The notes under the pieces: generated by a model | Database searches by the model: none | Told to the model about the DNA's origin: nothing | Seen by the model: the letters and a program-made list of their open reading frames with translations, nothing else | Made by a program: the position numbers and the translations under genes | Part shown: positions 8,409 through 16,775 of the stretch, in pieces | How positions within the stretch are numbered: the first letter of the stretch is position 1 | Layout of the letters: every line of letters begins with the position of its first letter | DNA from: Gordonia sp. SL306 | GTDB lineage: Bacteria > Actinomycetota > Actinomycetes > Mycobacteriales > Mycobacteriaceae | Length of the DNA stretch: 64,000 nucleotides | Direction: 5' to 3' | NCBI RefSeq assembly: GCF_026625785.1 | Contig: NZ_CP113063.1 | Location: 1,054,001 to 1,118,000, forward strand

Positions 8409-9167
8409 TCAGCGTCCCTTCCACTGCGGCGCGCGCTTCTCGCGGAACGCGGTGGCCCCCTCTTTGGCGTCATCCGACGAACGGATCGGCTCGTAGATCT
8501 CCCACATCCGCTCGAAACGCTCGTCGTTGTCCCAGTCGCGCGCCTTGGTCCAGATCTCCTTGGTGCCGCGGACCGCGAGTGGACCGTTCTTGGCGATGCG
8601 CTGCGCCAGGTCGATGGCGGTGGCCAGCGCGTCGCCCTTCGGCGTGAGGCGGTTGATCAGTCCGGCATTGCGCGCCTGCTCGGCGTTGACGAAATCACCG
8701 GTCAGGGCCCATTCGAGACCGAGTGCGTACGGCACCCGCTCGGGCAGCCGGAGCAGTCCCCCACCACCGGCGAGTAGACCGCGCTTGACCTCCGGCAGAC
8801 CGAAGACAGCCGTCTCGGAAGCGACGACGAGGTCGCACGCCAGGACGATCTCGAACCCGCCTGCGATCGCGTGGCCTTCGACGGCAGCGATGACCGGCTT
8901 GGCCGGCGGGGTCTGCGCGATGCCCGCGAAGCCACGCCCCTCGATGGACGGACGTTCGCCTGCGAGGAATGCCTTGAGATCCATGCCGGTACAGAACGTG
9001 CCACCCGCACCGGTCAGGACGCCCGCGGTGAGTTCGGGCGTCGCGTCGAGCTGGTCCATCGCGTCGGCGATCGCCTGCGCGGTAACCGTGTTGATCGCGT
9101 TTCGAACATCGGGGCGGTCGATGGTGACGACGAGGACGCCGCCTCGCACCTCGGTATGAACGGTCAC
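8409..9167 (-). CDS. Enoyl-CoA hydratase/isomerase (crotonase)
   Basis: A 252-residue crotonase-superfamily protein. The first oxyanion-hole segment is TGAGGTFCTGMDLKAF near residues 52-67; the second is AVEGHAIAGGFEIVLACDL near 95-113, where the hydratase Glu would be expected at the Glu of GGFE. The following FGLPEVKRGLLAGGGG loop is typical of the EchA group. Its start overlaps the stop of the SDR gene by four bases (ATGA). Gene order thiolase, SDR, hydratase suggests hydration and reoxidation of an enoyl-CoA before thiolysis. The acyl chain is unknown. Confidence 0.92.
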   Translation of the reverse strand: MTVHTEVRGGVLVVTIDRPDVRNAINTVTAQAIADAMDQLDATPELTAGVLTGAGGTFCTGMDLKAFLAGERPSIEGRGFAGIAQTPPAKPVIAAVEGHAIAGGFEIVLACDLVVASETAVFGLPEVKRGLLAGGGGLLRLPERVPYALGLEWALTGDFVNAEQARNAGLINRLTPKGDALATAIDLAQRIAKNGPLAVRGTKEIWTKARDWDNDERFERMWEIYEPIRSSDDAKEGATAFREKRAPQWKGR

Positions 9168-9928
9168 TTCGGTGCCATCCTGATCGCGCCGTCGAGACGG
9201 ATGACCTCACCGTTGAGCATCCCGTTGTCGATGATCGCCAAGGCGAGCCGGGCGTATTCGTCGGGATCACCGAGACGGGCCGGGTTCGGGATCTGGGCGG
9301 CGAGTCCGTCGCGGATCTCTGGGGAGAAGCGCGACAGGATCGGAGTGTCGAAGACCCCAGGGGCAATCGAGTTGACACGCACCAGTTTGCGCGCAAGGTC
9401 GCGCGCGGCCACCAGCGTCATCCCGACGACGCCTGCCTTCGCCGAGGCGTAGGGGATCTGGCCGATCTGGCCTTCCCACGCGGCAACCGACGCGGTCATG
9501 ATGACGACGCCGCGCTCACCGTCGACCACCTCGTTGGTGACCATCCGGGCCGCTGCCAACCGAAGCACGTTGAAGCTGCCGATGAGGTTGGTGGTGATGA
9601 GCGACGTGTACATGTCGAGCGATCCTGGCTGGCCGTCCCGTTCGACGACGCGGACGGTGCCGCCGCGCCCGGCGCAATGCACCACAGTGCGCAGCGGGGC
9701 CTTGGCCACGGCGAGGTCGAGGGCGGCGTCGACGGCCGTCGGGTCGGCGACGTCGGCAGGTCCGAACTGGACCAGTTCGCCGAGATCGGCCGCAACGTCG
9801 GCGCCCGCCGACGTCGGCAGGTCGACGATCACGACGTGGACGCCCTGTTCGACGAGTCGTTTCACGGTTGCCAGGCCGAGGCCGGACGCGCCGCCGGTCA
9901 CGATGGCGGATGTGTTGGTCAGTTGCAT
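9164..9928 (-). CDS. SDR oxidoreductase, HSD10-like 3-hydroxyacyl-CoA dehydrogenase
   Basis: A 254-residue short-chain dehydrogenase. NAD-binding motif TGGASGLG at residues 11-18, Asp at the end of beta-2 (VIVDLP) favouring NAD, and active-site segment with a Ser in TASVA and YASAKAG. The overall pattern resembles type 10 17-beta-HSD/3-hydroxy-2-methylacyl-CoA dehydrogenases, which oxidise 2-methyl-3-hydroxyacyl-CoA. AGGA lies eight bases before the ATG. It sits between thiolase and hydratase in one operon, which supports a 3-hydroxyacyl-CoA dehydrogenase role (inference). Confidence 0.9.
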   Translation of the reverse strand: MQLTNTSAIVTGGASGLGLATVKRLVEQGVHVVIVDLPTSAGADVAADLGELVQFGPADVADPTAVDAALDLAVAKAPLRTVVHCAGRGGTVRVVERDGQPGSLDMYTSLITTNLIGSFNVLRLAAARMVTNEVVDGERGVVIMTASVAAWEGQIGQIPYASAKAGVVGMTLVAARDLARKLVRVNSIAPGVFDTPILSRFSPEIRDGLAAQIPNPARLGDPDEYARLALAIIDNGMLNGEVIRLDGAIRMAPK

Positions 9929-9956
9929 GTCGGTGTTCCTTTCCTGGGGAGGGTGC

Positions 9957-11135
9957 TCAGACGAGGGACTCGACGATGGTGGCGTTCGCCATCCCGCCTG
10001 CCTCGCACATGGTCTGCAGGCCGTAGCGGCCGCCGGTGGCGGCGAGGTGGTTGATCATGGTGGTCATGATGCGGGCGCCGGACGCGCCGAGCGGGTGACC
10101 GAGCGCGACCGCGCCACCCACCGGGTTGAGCTTGTCGTCGGGTACCCCGAGTTCGGCTGCAACGGCGAGCGGGACCGATGCGAAGGCCTCGTTGACCTCG
10201 AATGACGCGATGTCACCGACGGACAGGCCCGCCTTGGCGAGCGCCTTGCGCGACGCCGGTATCGGTGCGGTGAGCATGAGCATCGGATCGTCGCCGATGA
10301 CCGCCGAGGCCACGATGCGGGCGATCGGTTTCAGCTTGAGCGCCGCAGCCTTCTGCTCGCTCATGATCAGCAGGGCCGACGCACCGTCGGTGATCTGCGA
10401 GGCGTTGCCCGCGGTGACCTTCCAGTCGATATGCCCGAAACGTTCCCGGTTGGCGTCGTTGCCGAAGACCGCGCGCAGCTCACCGAGTTTCGCCGCGGTG
10501 GTCCCGGCGCGGATCGATTCGTCCCGGTCGACGGACCCGGCCTCGGTGTGCACACCGATGATCTCGTTGTCGAAGGCGCCGCGGGCCACGGCAGCGGCGG
10601 CGCGTTCGTGTGACCGCGCCGAGTATTCGTCGAGCGCGGTGCGCGAGATGTTCCACTTGTCGGCGACGAGTTCCGCGGCGACACCCTGACTGACGAGCGC
10701 CCCGAACCGACTCTGCACTTCGGGACCGAACGGATCCGCGTCACCGCGCGCACTGCCCATCGGGACGCGGCTCATCGATTCGACGCCGCCCGCGATGACC
10801 ATGTCGTACGTGCCGGCCATGACGCCCTGCACCCCGAAATCGACCGCCTGCTGGCCGGAACCGCATTTGCGCTCGATCGTCACCGACGGGACGTGCACGG
10901 GGAAACCCGCGGACAGCGCCGCCATCCGCCCCGGCGTCGCCGATTGCTCGAGGTTCTGTCCGACGCAACCGACCAGGATGTCCTCGACCTCGCCCGGCTC
11001 GATGCCGGTGCGGGTCACGAGCGCGCTCAGCACGCCCGCGAGCAGGTCGACGGGGTGGACGCCGGCCAGGGCTCCGCCCGCACGCCCCTTCCCCATCGGG
11101 GTGCGGACCGCGTCGACGATGACCGCGTTTGGCAT
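9957..11135 (-). CDS. Acetyl-CoA acyltransferase (thiolase)
   Basis: A 392-residue thiolase II family enzyme. The acyl-accepting Cys91 is in ERKCGSGQQA. The C-terminal catalytic elements are VNEAFAS, the GHPLGASGAR His loop, and a Cys in MCEAGGM. Starts at the ATG at 11135 with AAGGAG six bases upstream; an extended reading to 11270 would cross the promoter. First gene of a minus operon followed by SDR, hydratase and fprB. The ATCAT-N4-ATGAT element at 11266-11279 lies about 130 bp upstream and probably governs it. It performs the final cleavage in beta-oxidation. Confidence 0.94.
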   Translation of the reverse strand: MPNAVIVDAVRTPMGKGRAGGALAGVHPVDLLAGVLSALVTRTGIEPGEVEDILVGCVGQNLEQSATPGRMAALSAGFPVHVPSVTIERKCGSGQQAVDFGVQGVMAGTYDMVIAGGVESMSRVPMGSARGDADPFGPEVQSRFGALVSQGVAAELVADKWNISRTALDEYSARSHERAAAAVARGAFDNEIIGVHTEAGSVDRDESIRAGTTAAKLGELRAVFGNDANRERFGHIDWKVTAGNASQITDGASALLIMSEQKAAALKLKPIARIVASAVIGDDPMLMLTAPIPASRKALAKAGLSVGDIASFEVNEAFASVPLAVAAELGVPDDKLNPVGGAVALGHPLGASGARIMTTMINHLAATGGRYGLQTMCEAGGMANATIVESLV

Positions 11136-11265
11136 TTCGATCTCCTTGTCGGTCGGCGTGCTCGACAACGCCCAACATTGATGATTATGTTTACCACAAT
11201 TTAGGCGAGCGGAGTCACATCCGCCGACCGCCAGGTCCCGACGCCACTCCAAGAATGAGATCCAG

Positions 11266-11279
11266 ATCATATTTATGAT
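11266..11279. promoter_or_regulatory. Island operator site (ATCAT-ATTT-ATGAT)
   Basis: Perfect 5-4-5 inverted repeat in the region between the thiolase operon and the rightward pseudogene and acyl-CoA dehydrogenase operon. Same architecture as the ACTAT-N4-ATAGT elements elsewhere in the island. Confidence 0.6.
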
Positions 11280-11330
11280 AATCCTTGTACTGGATTAACT
11301 CTCGCCCGAACTTTCCCGAGGAGGTGGCCG

Positions 11331-11640
11331 ATGAACACGCGCCCAACCGTCGTCGCGACCGGCGCGGCCGAAAGCATCGGCGTCACGATCGAATTCCGGG
11401 ACGGACCGACCACCATCCGCATCAACGCGATCGCTCCGGGCTCGGGACCGAGCCGTCGCAGGACTTCACACGCCGCGGGATCATCCACGAACAGGACCTC
11501 CCGGACCGGCTCCCGATGGGCCGTTTCGGCCTCCCATCCGAGGTCGGGAGATCGCCATCCCCCTCGACACCGCGGCCTCGTCGCACATCACCCGGAGTGA
11601 CGGTGCCGATCGACGACGGCCGGGCCCCAGGGAATCGCGT
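11331..11640 (+). pseudogene. Degraded short-chain dehydrogenase remnant
   Basis: A good Shine-Dalgarno (GGAGG) precedes an ATG at 11331 that opens TVVATGAAESIG, a worn SDR cofactor motif. The frame then jumps directly to IRINAIAPG, the motif that normally lies some 160 residues later, so the central part including the catalytic Tyr/Lys is deleted. The C-terminal SDR pattern continues in other frames: LPMGRFGLPSEVG, then EIAIPLDTAASSHIT, then GVTVPIDDG. At least two or three frameshifts are needed. It lies just downstream of an operator-like site, so it was probably once the first gene of the rightward operon. Confidence 0.75.
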
Positions 11641-11683
11641 GCAGAAATTTTCCGATGCCCAGTGCATGGCGGCTTAATTTATG

Positions 11684-11697
11684 ACTATAGTTATTAC
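11684..11697. promoter_or_regulatory. Island operator site (ACTAT-AGTT-ATTAC)
   Basis: The left half matches the consensus exactly; the right half is imperfect. Lies about 93 bp upstream of the first acyl-CoA dehydrogenase ATG in an unusually A/T-rich patch. Confidence 0.45.
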
Positions 11698-11789
11698 AGT
11701 TGTGTAGACCGCGCTCACATTTCACCATCCGTGAGCGCCGACGTCACAAGCACCCACCAGCGATTACCCGAGCGAGGAGAGGGGTCACC

Positions 11790-12962
11790 ATGCCCATGCC
11801 CCACACTGACAACGACGACCTGCAGGCCATCAAGCAGTTGGCCGCACGGGTGGCAGAGGAGCGGTTCGCTCCGAAGGCCGCCCAGTGGGACGCCGACCGC
11901 ACCGCGGTCCCGCTCGAGGACCGCCAGTTCCTCGGCTCCCTGGGCTTTCTGGGCATCGCGCTCCCCGAGGAGTACGGCGGCTCCGGCGCGCCACTCTCCC
12001 ACGCCCTGACGGTCATCGAGCAACTCGCCTATCACTGTCGCCCCGCCGCATTCCAGGTGTTCGAGTCCAACACCGGGCCGGCTCAGGTCATCGCCCGGCT
12101 CGGCACCGAGGATCAGAAGCAACGGTTCCTGCCGGGCATCATCGCGGGCGACATCACCATGGCGGTCGCGATCTCCGAGCCCGACGCGGGTTCGGCGGCG
12201 ACGGACCTGACGACCAAGGCCGTCGTCGGCGCCGACAGCGTCCGGGTCACCGGCAACAAGCGCTGGATCTCCAACGGCAGCGAAGCCGACGTCTACCTGG
12301 TGTACTCGCGGATGTCCGACGCGCCGGGAGCCAAAGGCATCGGCGCCGTGCTCGTCGAGGCCAACCGCGCCGGCGTCAGCTTCGGCTCCCGCGAGAAGCT
12401 GATGGGCTTCCGCGGCATCCCGTCTGCCGACATCTACTTCGACGACGTCGAGGTCCCCATGGAGAACATCGTCGTGCGGCCCGGCGGCTTCCGGAAGCTG
12501 TTCACCGCGTTCTCCATCGAGCGACTCGGTAACACGACAATGAGCCTCGCCCTCGGCCAGCGTGCACTCGATCTGACAGTGCAGTACGTGCAGGAACGCG
12601 AGCAGTTCGGCAAGCCCTTGATCGAGTTCCAAGCCGTGCAGATGACCGTCGCCGACATGGCGTTGCAGGTGGAGCAGGCTCGACTGCTCCTCGAACGCGC
12701 CGCAGCCGGCGTGATCACCGGCTCGGAGCTGCCCAACCCGCTGCACGTGTCGCTGGCCAAGTGCACCGCCAACGAGATGGCCAAGAAGGTCACCGATCTC
12801 GCCATGCAGTTGCACGGCGGTAACGGCTACACCGAGGAGTTCGGCCTCGAGCGCATGCACCGCGACGCGCACGGCTGGGCCCTCGCCGGCGGCACCCCTA
12901 CCATGCAGCGCACCCGCATCGTCTCGGAACTGCTCGGACGCAACTTCGATCAGCGCAAGTGA
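11790..12962 (+). CDS. Acyl-CoA dehydrogenase
   Basis: A 390-residue flavoprotein that introduces an alpha,beta double bond into an acyl-CoA and passes electrons to ETF. Family signatures: MAVAISEPDAGSAATDL (FAD/substrate loop), a KRWISNG segment, RLGNTTMSLALGQRALD, and C-terminal QLHGGNGYTEEFGLERMHRDA. ATG at 11790 with GAGGAGAGG upstream. First intact gene of a seven-gene plus-strand operon; the downstream ligase starts 16 bases after its stop. Three acyl-CoA dehydrogenases in one operon suggest several dehydrogenation steps or heteromeric partners. Acyl specificity is not readable. Confidence 0.93.
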   Translation: MPMPHTDNDDLQAIKQLAARVAEERFAPKAAQWDADRTAVPLEDRQFLGSLGFLGIALPEEYGGSGAPLSHALTVIEQLAYHCRPAAFQVFESNTGPAQVIARLGTEDQKQRFLPGIIAGDITMAVAISEPDAGSAATDLTTKAVVGADSVRVTGNKRWISNGSEADVYLVYSRMSDAPGAKGIGAVLVEANRAGVSFGSREKLMGFRGIPSADIYFDDVEVPMENIVVRPGGFRKLFTAFSIERLGNTTMSLALGQRALDLTVQYVQEREQFGKPLIEFQAVQMTVADMALQVEQARLLLERAAAGVITGSELPNPLHVSLAKCTANEMAKKVTDLAMQLHGGNGYTEEFGLERMHRDAHGWALAGGTPTMQRTRIVSELLGRNFDQRK

Positions 12963-12978
12963 GTAAGGAGAACCATCA

Positions 12979-14631
12979 ATGGACTTCTACACGGATCTTA
13001 CGGCGAACTTCACCGATCCCGACGATTGGACGCTGGCCACGGTGCTGCGTACCCACGCCGCGAACACCCCGGACGCGTCGTGCCTGTTCGCCCCCGAAGA
13101 GGATCTCGAGCTGACTTACGCTGCGGCCCTCATGCAGACCGAGCGGATCGCCGGATCGATCAAAGCGGCCGGCGCCGCGCACGGCGACCGCGTCGCAATC
13201 ATGGCGCAGAACTCGTCCCGGTTTGTTCTGACCTGGTGGGCCACCGCCGTCGGCGGCACCGTCGAGGTGCCGATCAACACGAACTACGAGGGCGAGTTCC
13301 TCAAGCACCAGTTCTCCGTCGCGCAGGCGCACTGGGCAGTGATCGACGATGAGTACGCGGCACGATTCGTCGCCGTCGCCGACGCTGACCCGGCCAACGG
13401 CGTCAACGGGGTGAAGAAGTTCTGGGTCATCGACAACGGTGCGCTCGACGAGGCACTCGCGACGCTCACCGCGGCCGGTTTCGACGCCGCGCCGTGGGAT
13501 GAGCTGCCCGGTGGCGAGCCGCTCAACGCACCGGCGCCGTCTCCCCAGGAACTCGGCGCGATCTTCTTCACATCCGGCACCACCGGACCGTCGAAGGGCG
13601 TCGCGATGCCGCACGCCCAGCTGTATTTCTTCGCACAGGAAGTGGTCTGCCTGACGCGCCTCACGGCGTCGGATCGCTACCTGACCACGACGCCGCTGTT
13701 CCACGGCAACGCGACGTTCATGGCGGTGTACCCGGCACTCGTCGCCGGCGCCGGCGCGGTGATCCGCCGTAAGTTCAGCGCAAGCCGATGGATCGACCAC
13801 GTCCGCGACTCGGGGGTCACCGTGACCAACTTCGTCGGCGTGATGATGGACTTCGCGTGGAAGCAGGAGCCACGCGAGGACGACCTCGACAACAGCCTGC
13901 GGTGCATCTACGCGGCACCCATCGCGTCGACGATCGCCGAGGACTTCAAGAAGCGCTACGGGATCGAGACGTTCGTCAACGCGTTCGGTCTCACCGAGAC
14001 ATCCGCACCGATCATCTCTCCGTACAACGTCGACATCCCCGTCGGCGCGGCCGGCCTGCAGGCGTCGGACTGGTTCGACATCAGACTGGTCGATCCGAAG
14101 ACCGACCGCCAGGTGGCGATCGGCGAGGTCGGCGAGTTGGTCGTCCGCCCGAAGGTGCCGTTCATCTGCAGCAACGGGTACTACGGCATGCCGGACAAGA
14201 CAGTCGAGGCGTGGCGCAACCTGTGGTTCCACACCGGCGACGCGCTGCGCCGGGACACCGACGGCTGGTACTACTTCGTCGACCGCTACAAGGACGCGCT
14301 GCGACGCCGCGGCGAGAACATCTCGTCGTATGAGGTGGAGCAGGTCGTGCTGGGGCACCCGGCCGTGCACGAGTGCGCCGTGGTCGGTGTGCCTGCCGAC
14401 GTCGACGCGGGCGAAGATGAGGTACTTGCGGCGATCGTCCTCAACGAGCCTGTCGACCCGGCCGAGGTCCTCGCGTTCTGCGACGGACGTATCCCGGCAT
14501 TCGCCCGTCCCCGCTATATCCGCACCGTCGACGCGTTGCCGAAGACGCCGTCGGAGAAGGTCCGCAAGGCGGTCCTCCGTGACGAGGGCATCACTCCCGA
14601 TACCTTCGACGCCGAGCGCGCCACCGTCTGA
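12979..14631 (+). CDS. Acyl-CoA synthetase (AMP-forming ligase)
   Basis: Activates a carboxylate to acyl-AMP, then acyl-CoA. In 550 residues: P-loop FFTSGTTGPSKGVAMPH near 194-210, the NAFGLTETSAP motif near 334-344, WFHTGDALRRD and DRYKDALRRRGENISSYEVE hinge region near 430-455, and a C-terminal Lys in TPSEKVRKAVL. Resembles the CaiC/long-chain FadD type. It follows the acyl-CoA dehydrogenase at a short distance with AAGGAGA before the ATG. One of three such ligases in the window. The substrate is probably an organic acid released by ring opening or side-chain oxidation (inference). Confidence 0.93.
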   Translation: MDFYTDLTANFTDPDDWTLATVLRTHAANTPDASCLFAPEEDLELTYAAALMQTERIAGSIKAAGAAHGDRVAIMAQNSSRFVLTWWATAVGGTVEVPINTNYEGEFLKHQFSVAQAHWAVIDDEYAARFVAVADADPANGVNGVKKFWVIDNGALDEALATLTAAGFDAAPWDELPGGEPLNAPAPSPQELGAIFFTSGTTGPSKGVAMPHAQLYFFAQEVVCLTRLTASDRYLTTTPLFHGNATFMAVYPALVAGAGAVIRRKFSASRWIDHVRDSGVTVTNFVGVMMDFAWKQEPREDDLDNSLRCIYAAPIASTIAEDFKKRYGIETFVNAFGLTETSAPIISPYNVDIPVGAAGLQASDWFDIRLVDPKTDRQVAIGEVGELVVRPKVPFICSNGYYGMPDKTVEAWRNLWFHTGDALRRDTDGWYYFVDRYKDALRRRGENISSYEVEQVVLGHPAVHECAVVGVPADVDAGEDEVLAAIVLNEPVDPAEVLAFCDGRIPAFARPRYIRTVDALPKTPSEKVRKAVLRDEGITPDTFDAERATV

Positions 14632-14660
14632 CCGGTCGAACACCGCAAGAAGGAAGCACC

Positions 14661-15827
14661 ATGGACTACACCCCGGACTCCACGCACGAAGACATCCGCA
14701 AGGCCGTCGAGCAGTTGTGTCAGCGATTTCCCGATGAATACTGGATGGAGCACGACGACTCGCACGAGTTCCCGTGGGAGTTCTACAACGCGATTGCCGA
14801 GGGCGGCTGGCTCGGGCTCACCGTGCCCGAGGAGTACGGCGGAGGCGGCCTTGGCGTCACCGAGGCCGCGGTCGTCGAGCGGGCGATCTCGGCGTCGGGG
14901 GCCGGCATGGGCGGCTGCAGCGCCGTGCACATCGGCATCTTCGGCTTCGAGCCGATCATCCACCACGGCAGCGAGGAGATGAAGCGCAAGTATCTGCCGC
15001 GCGTCGTCACCGGCGACCTGCACACGTCGTTCGCGGTCACCGAGCCGGACGCGGGCACCGACACCACCAACATCAAGACCTTCGCCACCAAGGTCGACGG
15101 CGGTTTCCGGGTCACCGGCAAGAAGGTGTGGATCACCAAGGCGCAGGAAGCCGAGAAGATGCTGCTGCTGTGTCGCACCTCACCTCGCGAGGAGGGCGCC
15201 AAGCGCACGGCGGGCATGACGCTGCTGTTCGCCGATGTCGACCGCGACCACGTCCAGATTCGCGAGATCCCCAAGATGGGCCGCAACGCCGTTGACACGA
15301 ACGAGTTGTTCATCGACGACCTGTTCGTCGCCGACGAGGACGTCGTCGGCGAGGTCGGGCACGGTTTCCGAACGATCCTCGGCGGCCTCAACGCCGAGCG
15401 CGTCATCTCCGCGAACGCCGCACTCGGCATCGGTGAGGCTGCGCTGCGGCGCGGCGTCCGCTACGCCAACGAGCGCGAGGTGTTCGGTCGCCCGATCGGG
15501 AAGAACCAGGGCATCGCCTTCCAACTCGCCGAGGCCCGGATCAAGCTCGACGCCGCTCAGGCCGTCCTCGACAAGGCCGCGTGGATGGTCGATGAGGGAC
15601 TGCCATGCGGTAGGGAGGCGAACGCGGCGAAGTATCTGTGTGCCGAAGCCGGCTTCTTCGCTGCGGACGTGGCCCTGCAGGTGCACGGCGGTTTCGGGTT
15701 CGGCCGAGAATTTCATGTGGAACGCTACTTCCGCGAGGCCCGACTCATGCGCATCGCGCCGATCAGCCAGGAGATGGTGCTCAACTACGTGGCCGAGCAC
15801 GTCCTCGGCCTACCTCGCAACTACTGA
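14661..15827 (+). CDS. Acyl-CoA dehydrogenase
   Basis: A 388-residue acyl-CoA dehydrogenase with HTSFAVTEPDAGTDTTNIKT-type FAD loop near residues 120-140, VTGKKVWIT, the central GGLNAERVISANAALG helix and C-terminal VHGGFGFGREFHVERYFREARL. AAGAAGGAAG upstream of the ATG. Third gene of the operon. Compared with the first acyl-CoA dehydrogenase it has a different N-terminus (short, acidic), so it is a separate paralogue rather than a recent duplicate. Acyl specificity cannot be deduced. Confidence 0.93.
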   Translation: MDYTPDSTHEDIRKAVEQLCQRFPDEYWMEHDDSHEFPWEFYNAIAEGGWLGLTVPEEYGGGGLGVTEAAVVERAISASGAGMGGCSAVHIGIFGFEPIIHHGSEEMKRKYLPRVVTGDLHTSFAVTEPDAGTDTTNIKTFATKVDGGFRVTGKKVWITKAQEAEKMLLLCRTSPREEGAKRTAGMTLLFADVDRDHVQIREIPKMGRNAVDTNELFIDDLFVADEDVVGEVGHGFRTILGGLNAERVISANAALGIGEAALRRGVRYANEREVFGRPIGKNQGIAFQLAEARIKLDAAQAVLDKAAWMVDEGLPCGREANAAKYLCAEAGFFAADVALQVHGGFGFGREFHVERYFREARLMRIAPISQEMVLNYVAEHVLGLPRNY

Positions 15828-15865
15828 TCGACGCGCCGGCATCGAGTAACGCACGAGAGGCAACC

Positions 15866-16747
15866 ATGCACCCCTACCGTTCCATCCTTTTCGTTCCGGG
15901 ACACCGACCCGCATGGGCCGAGAAGGCCATCACCGCCGGCGCGGACTGCATCGTTCTCGACCTCGAGGACTCGGTACCGGCCGCGGAGAAGGCCGCCGCC
16001 CGCGACACCGTCGCGGGGCTCATCGGGACCGTTCGGGAGAACCACCCGAACGTCGGGATCTTCGTCCGCGTCAACCCGCTGGCCACCCGCCTGACCGGCA
16101 GCGATCTGGAGACCGTCGTCGTGCCGGGGCTGAACGGGATCTTCGCCCCCAAGATCGAGGCCGAACGCGACGTGCTCCAGTACGACGCGCTGCTCGATCA
16201 CTTCGAGACGCGCAACGGCGTCGACGGACTCGAATACATCGTTCCCGTCGAGACGGTCAAGGCCATCTGGAACTGCCGGGAGATCGCCGCGGCGTCGCCG
16301 CGGGTCGGCGCCATGATCGGCCCGACCGCCGAGCACGCCGACATCGCCCGCGAGGTCGGTTTCGAATGGACGCCCGAAGGTCAGGAGTCGCTGTACCTGC
16401 GCAGCCGGGTCTTGCTCGCCTGCCGCGAGTCGGGGCTGCACGCTCTCACCGCACTCTGGGAGGACCTGGCGAACATCGACGGTCTGCGCGCTTTCGCCAC
16501 GCAGGGACGCGGTCTCGGGTTCCGCGGCATGATTGCGATCCACCCCAGCCACGTCGAGACGATCAACGACGTCTTCAGCCCGTCCGCCGCCGACATCGAG
16601 TTCTACCAGGGCATGGTCGACGCCTACGAGAAGGCCGCGGCCGACGGGGTCGGCGCGCTGCGCTACCGCGGGCTGCACATCGACAAGGCGCACTACGACA
16701 AGGCCGTCGGCTGGCTTGAGCGCGCCGCGGCGATCACGAACAAGTGA
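15866..16747 (+). CDS. CitE-like CoA-ester lyase (HpcH/HpaI aldolase family)
   Basis: A 293-residue TIM-barrel lyase. Signatures: FVPGHRPAW with the phosphate/CoA Arg, DLEDSVPAAEK near 32-42 with the acidic metal ligands, VRVNPL, APKIEAE and YIVPVETVKA. Members cleave or form malyl-CoA, citramalyl-CoA or 3-hydroxy-3-methylglutaryl-CoA; stand-alone CitE-like proteins in actinobacteria act on such beta-hydroxy acyl-CoAs. ATG at 15866 after GAGAGG. In this operon it would release acetyl-CoA or a 2-oxo acid from a branched hydroxyacyl-CoA (inference). Confidence 0.9.
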   Translation: MHPYRSILFVPGHRPAWAEKAITAGADCIVLDLEDSVPAAEKAAARDTVAGLIGTVRENHPNVGIFVRVNPLATRLTGSDLETVVVPGLNGIFAPKIEAERDVLQYDALLDHFETRNGVDGLEYIVPVETVKAIWNCREIAAASPRVGAMIGPTAEHADIAREVGFEWTPEGQESLYLRSRVLLACRESGLHALTALWEDLANIDGLRAFATQGRGLGFRGMIAIHPSHVETINDVFSPSAADIEFYQGMVDAYEKAAADGVGALRYRGLHIDKAHYDKAVGWLERAAAITNK

Positions 16748-16775
16748 CCCATCTTTTCGAAAGGAGTCTGGCCCC

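Noticed and set aside
12976-14643. Long minus-strand open frame opposite the ligase at 13.0 kb
   Set aside because: Fully antisense to a gene with all ligase motifs; composition is that of a mirror frame.
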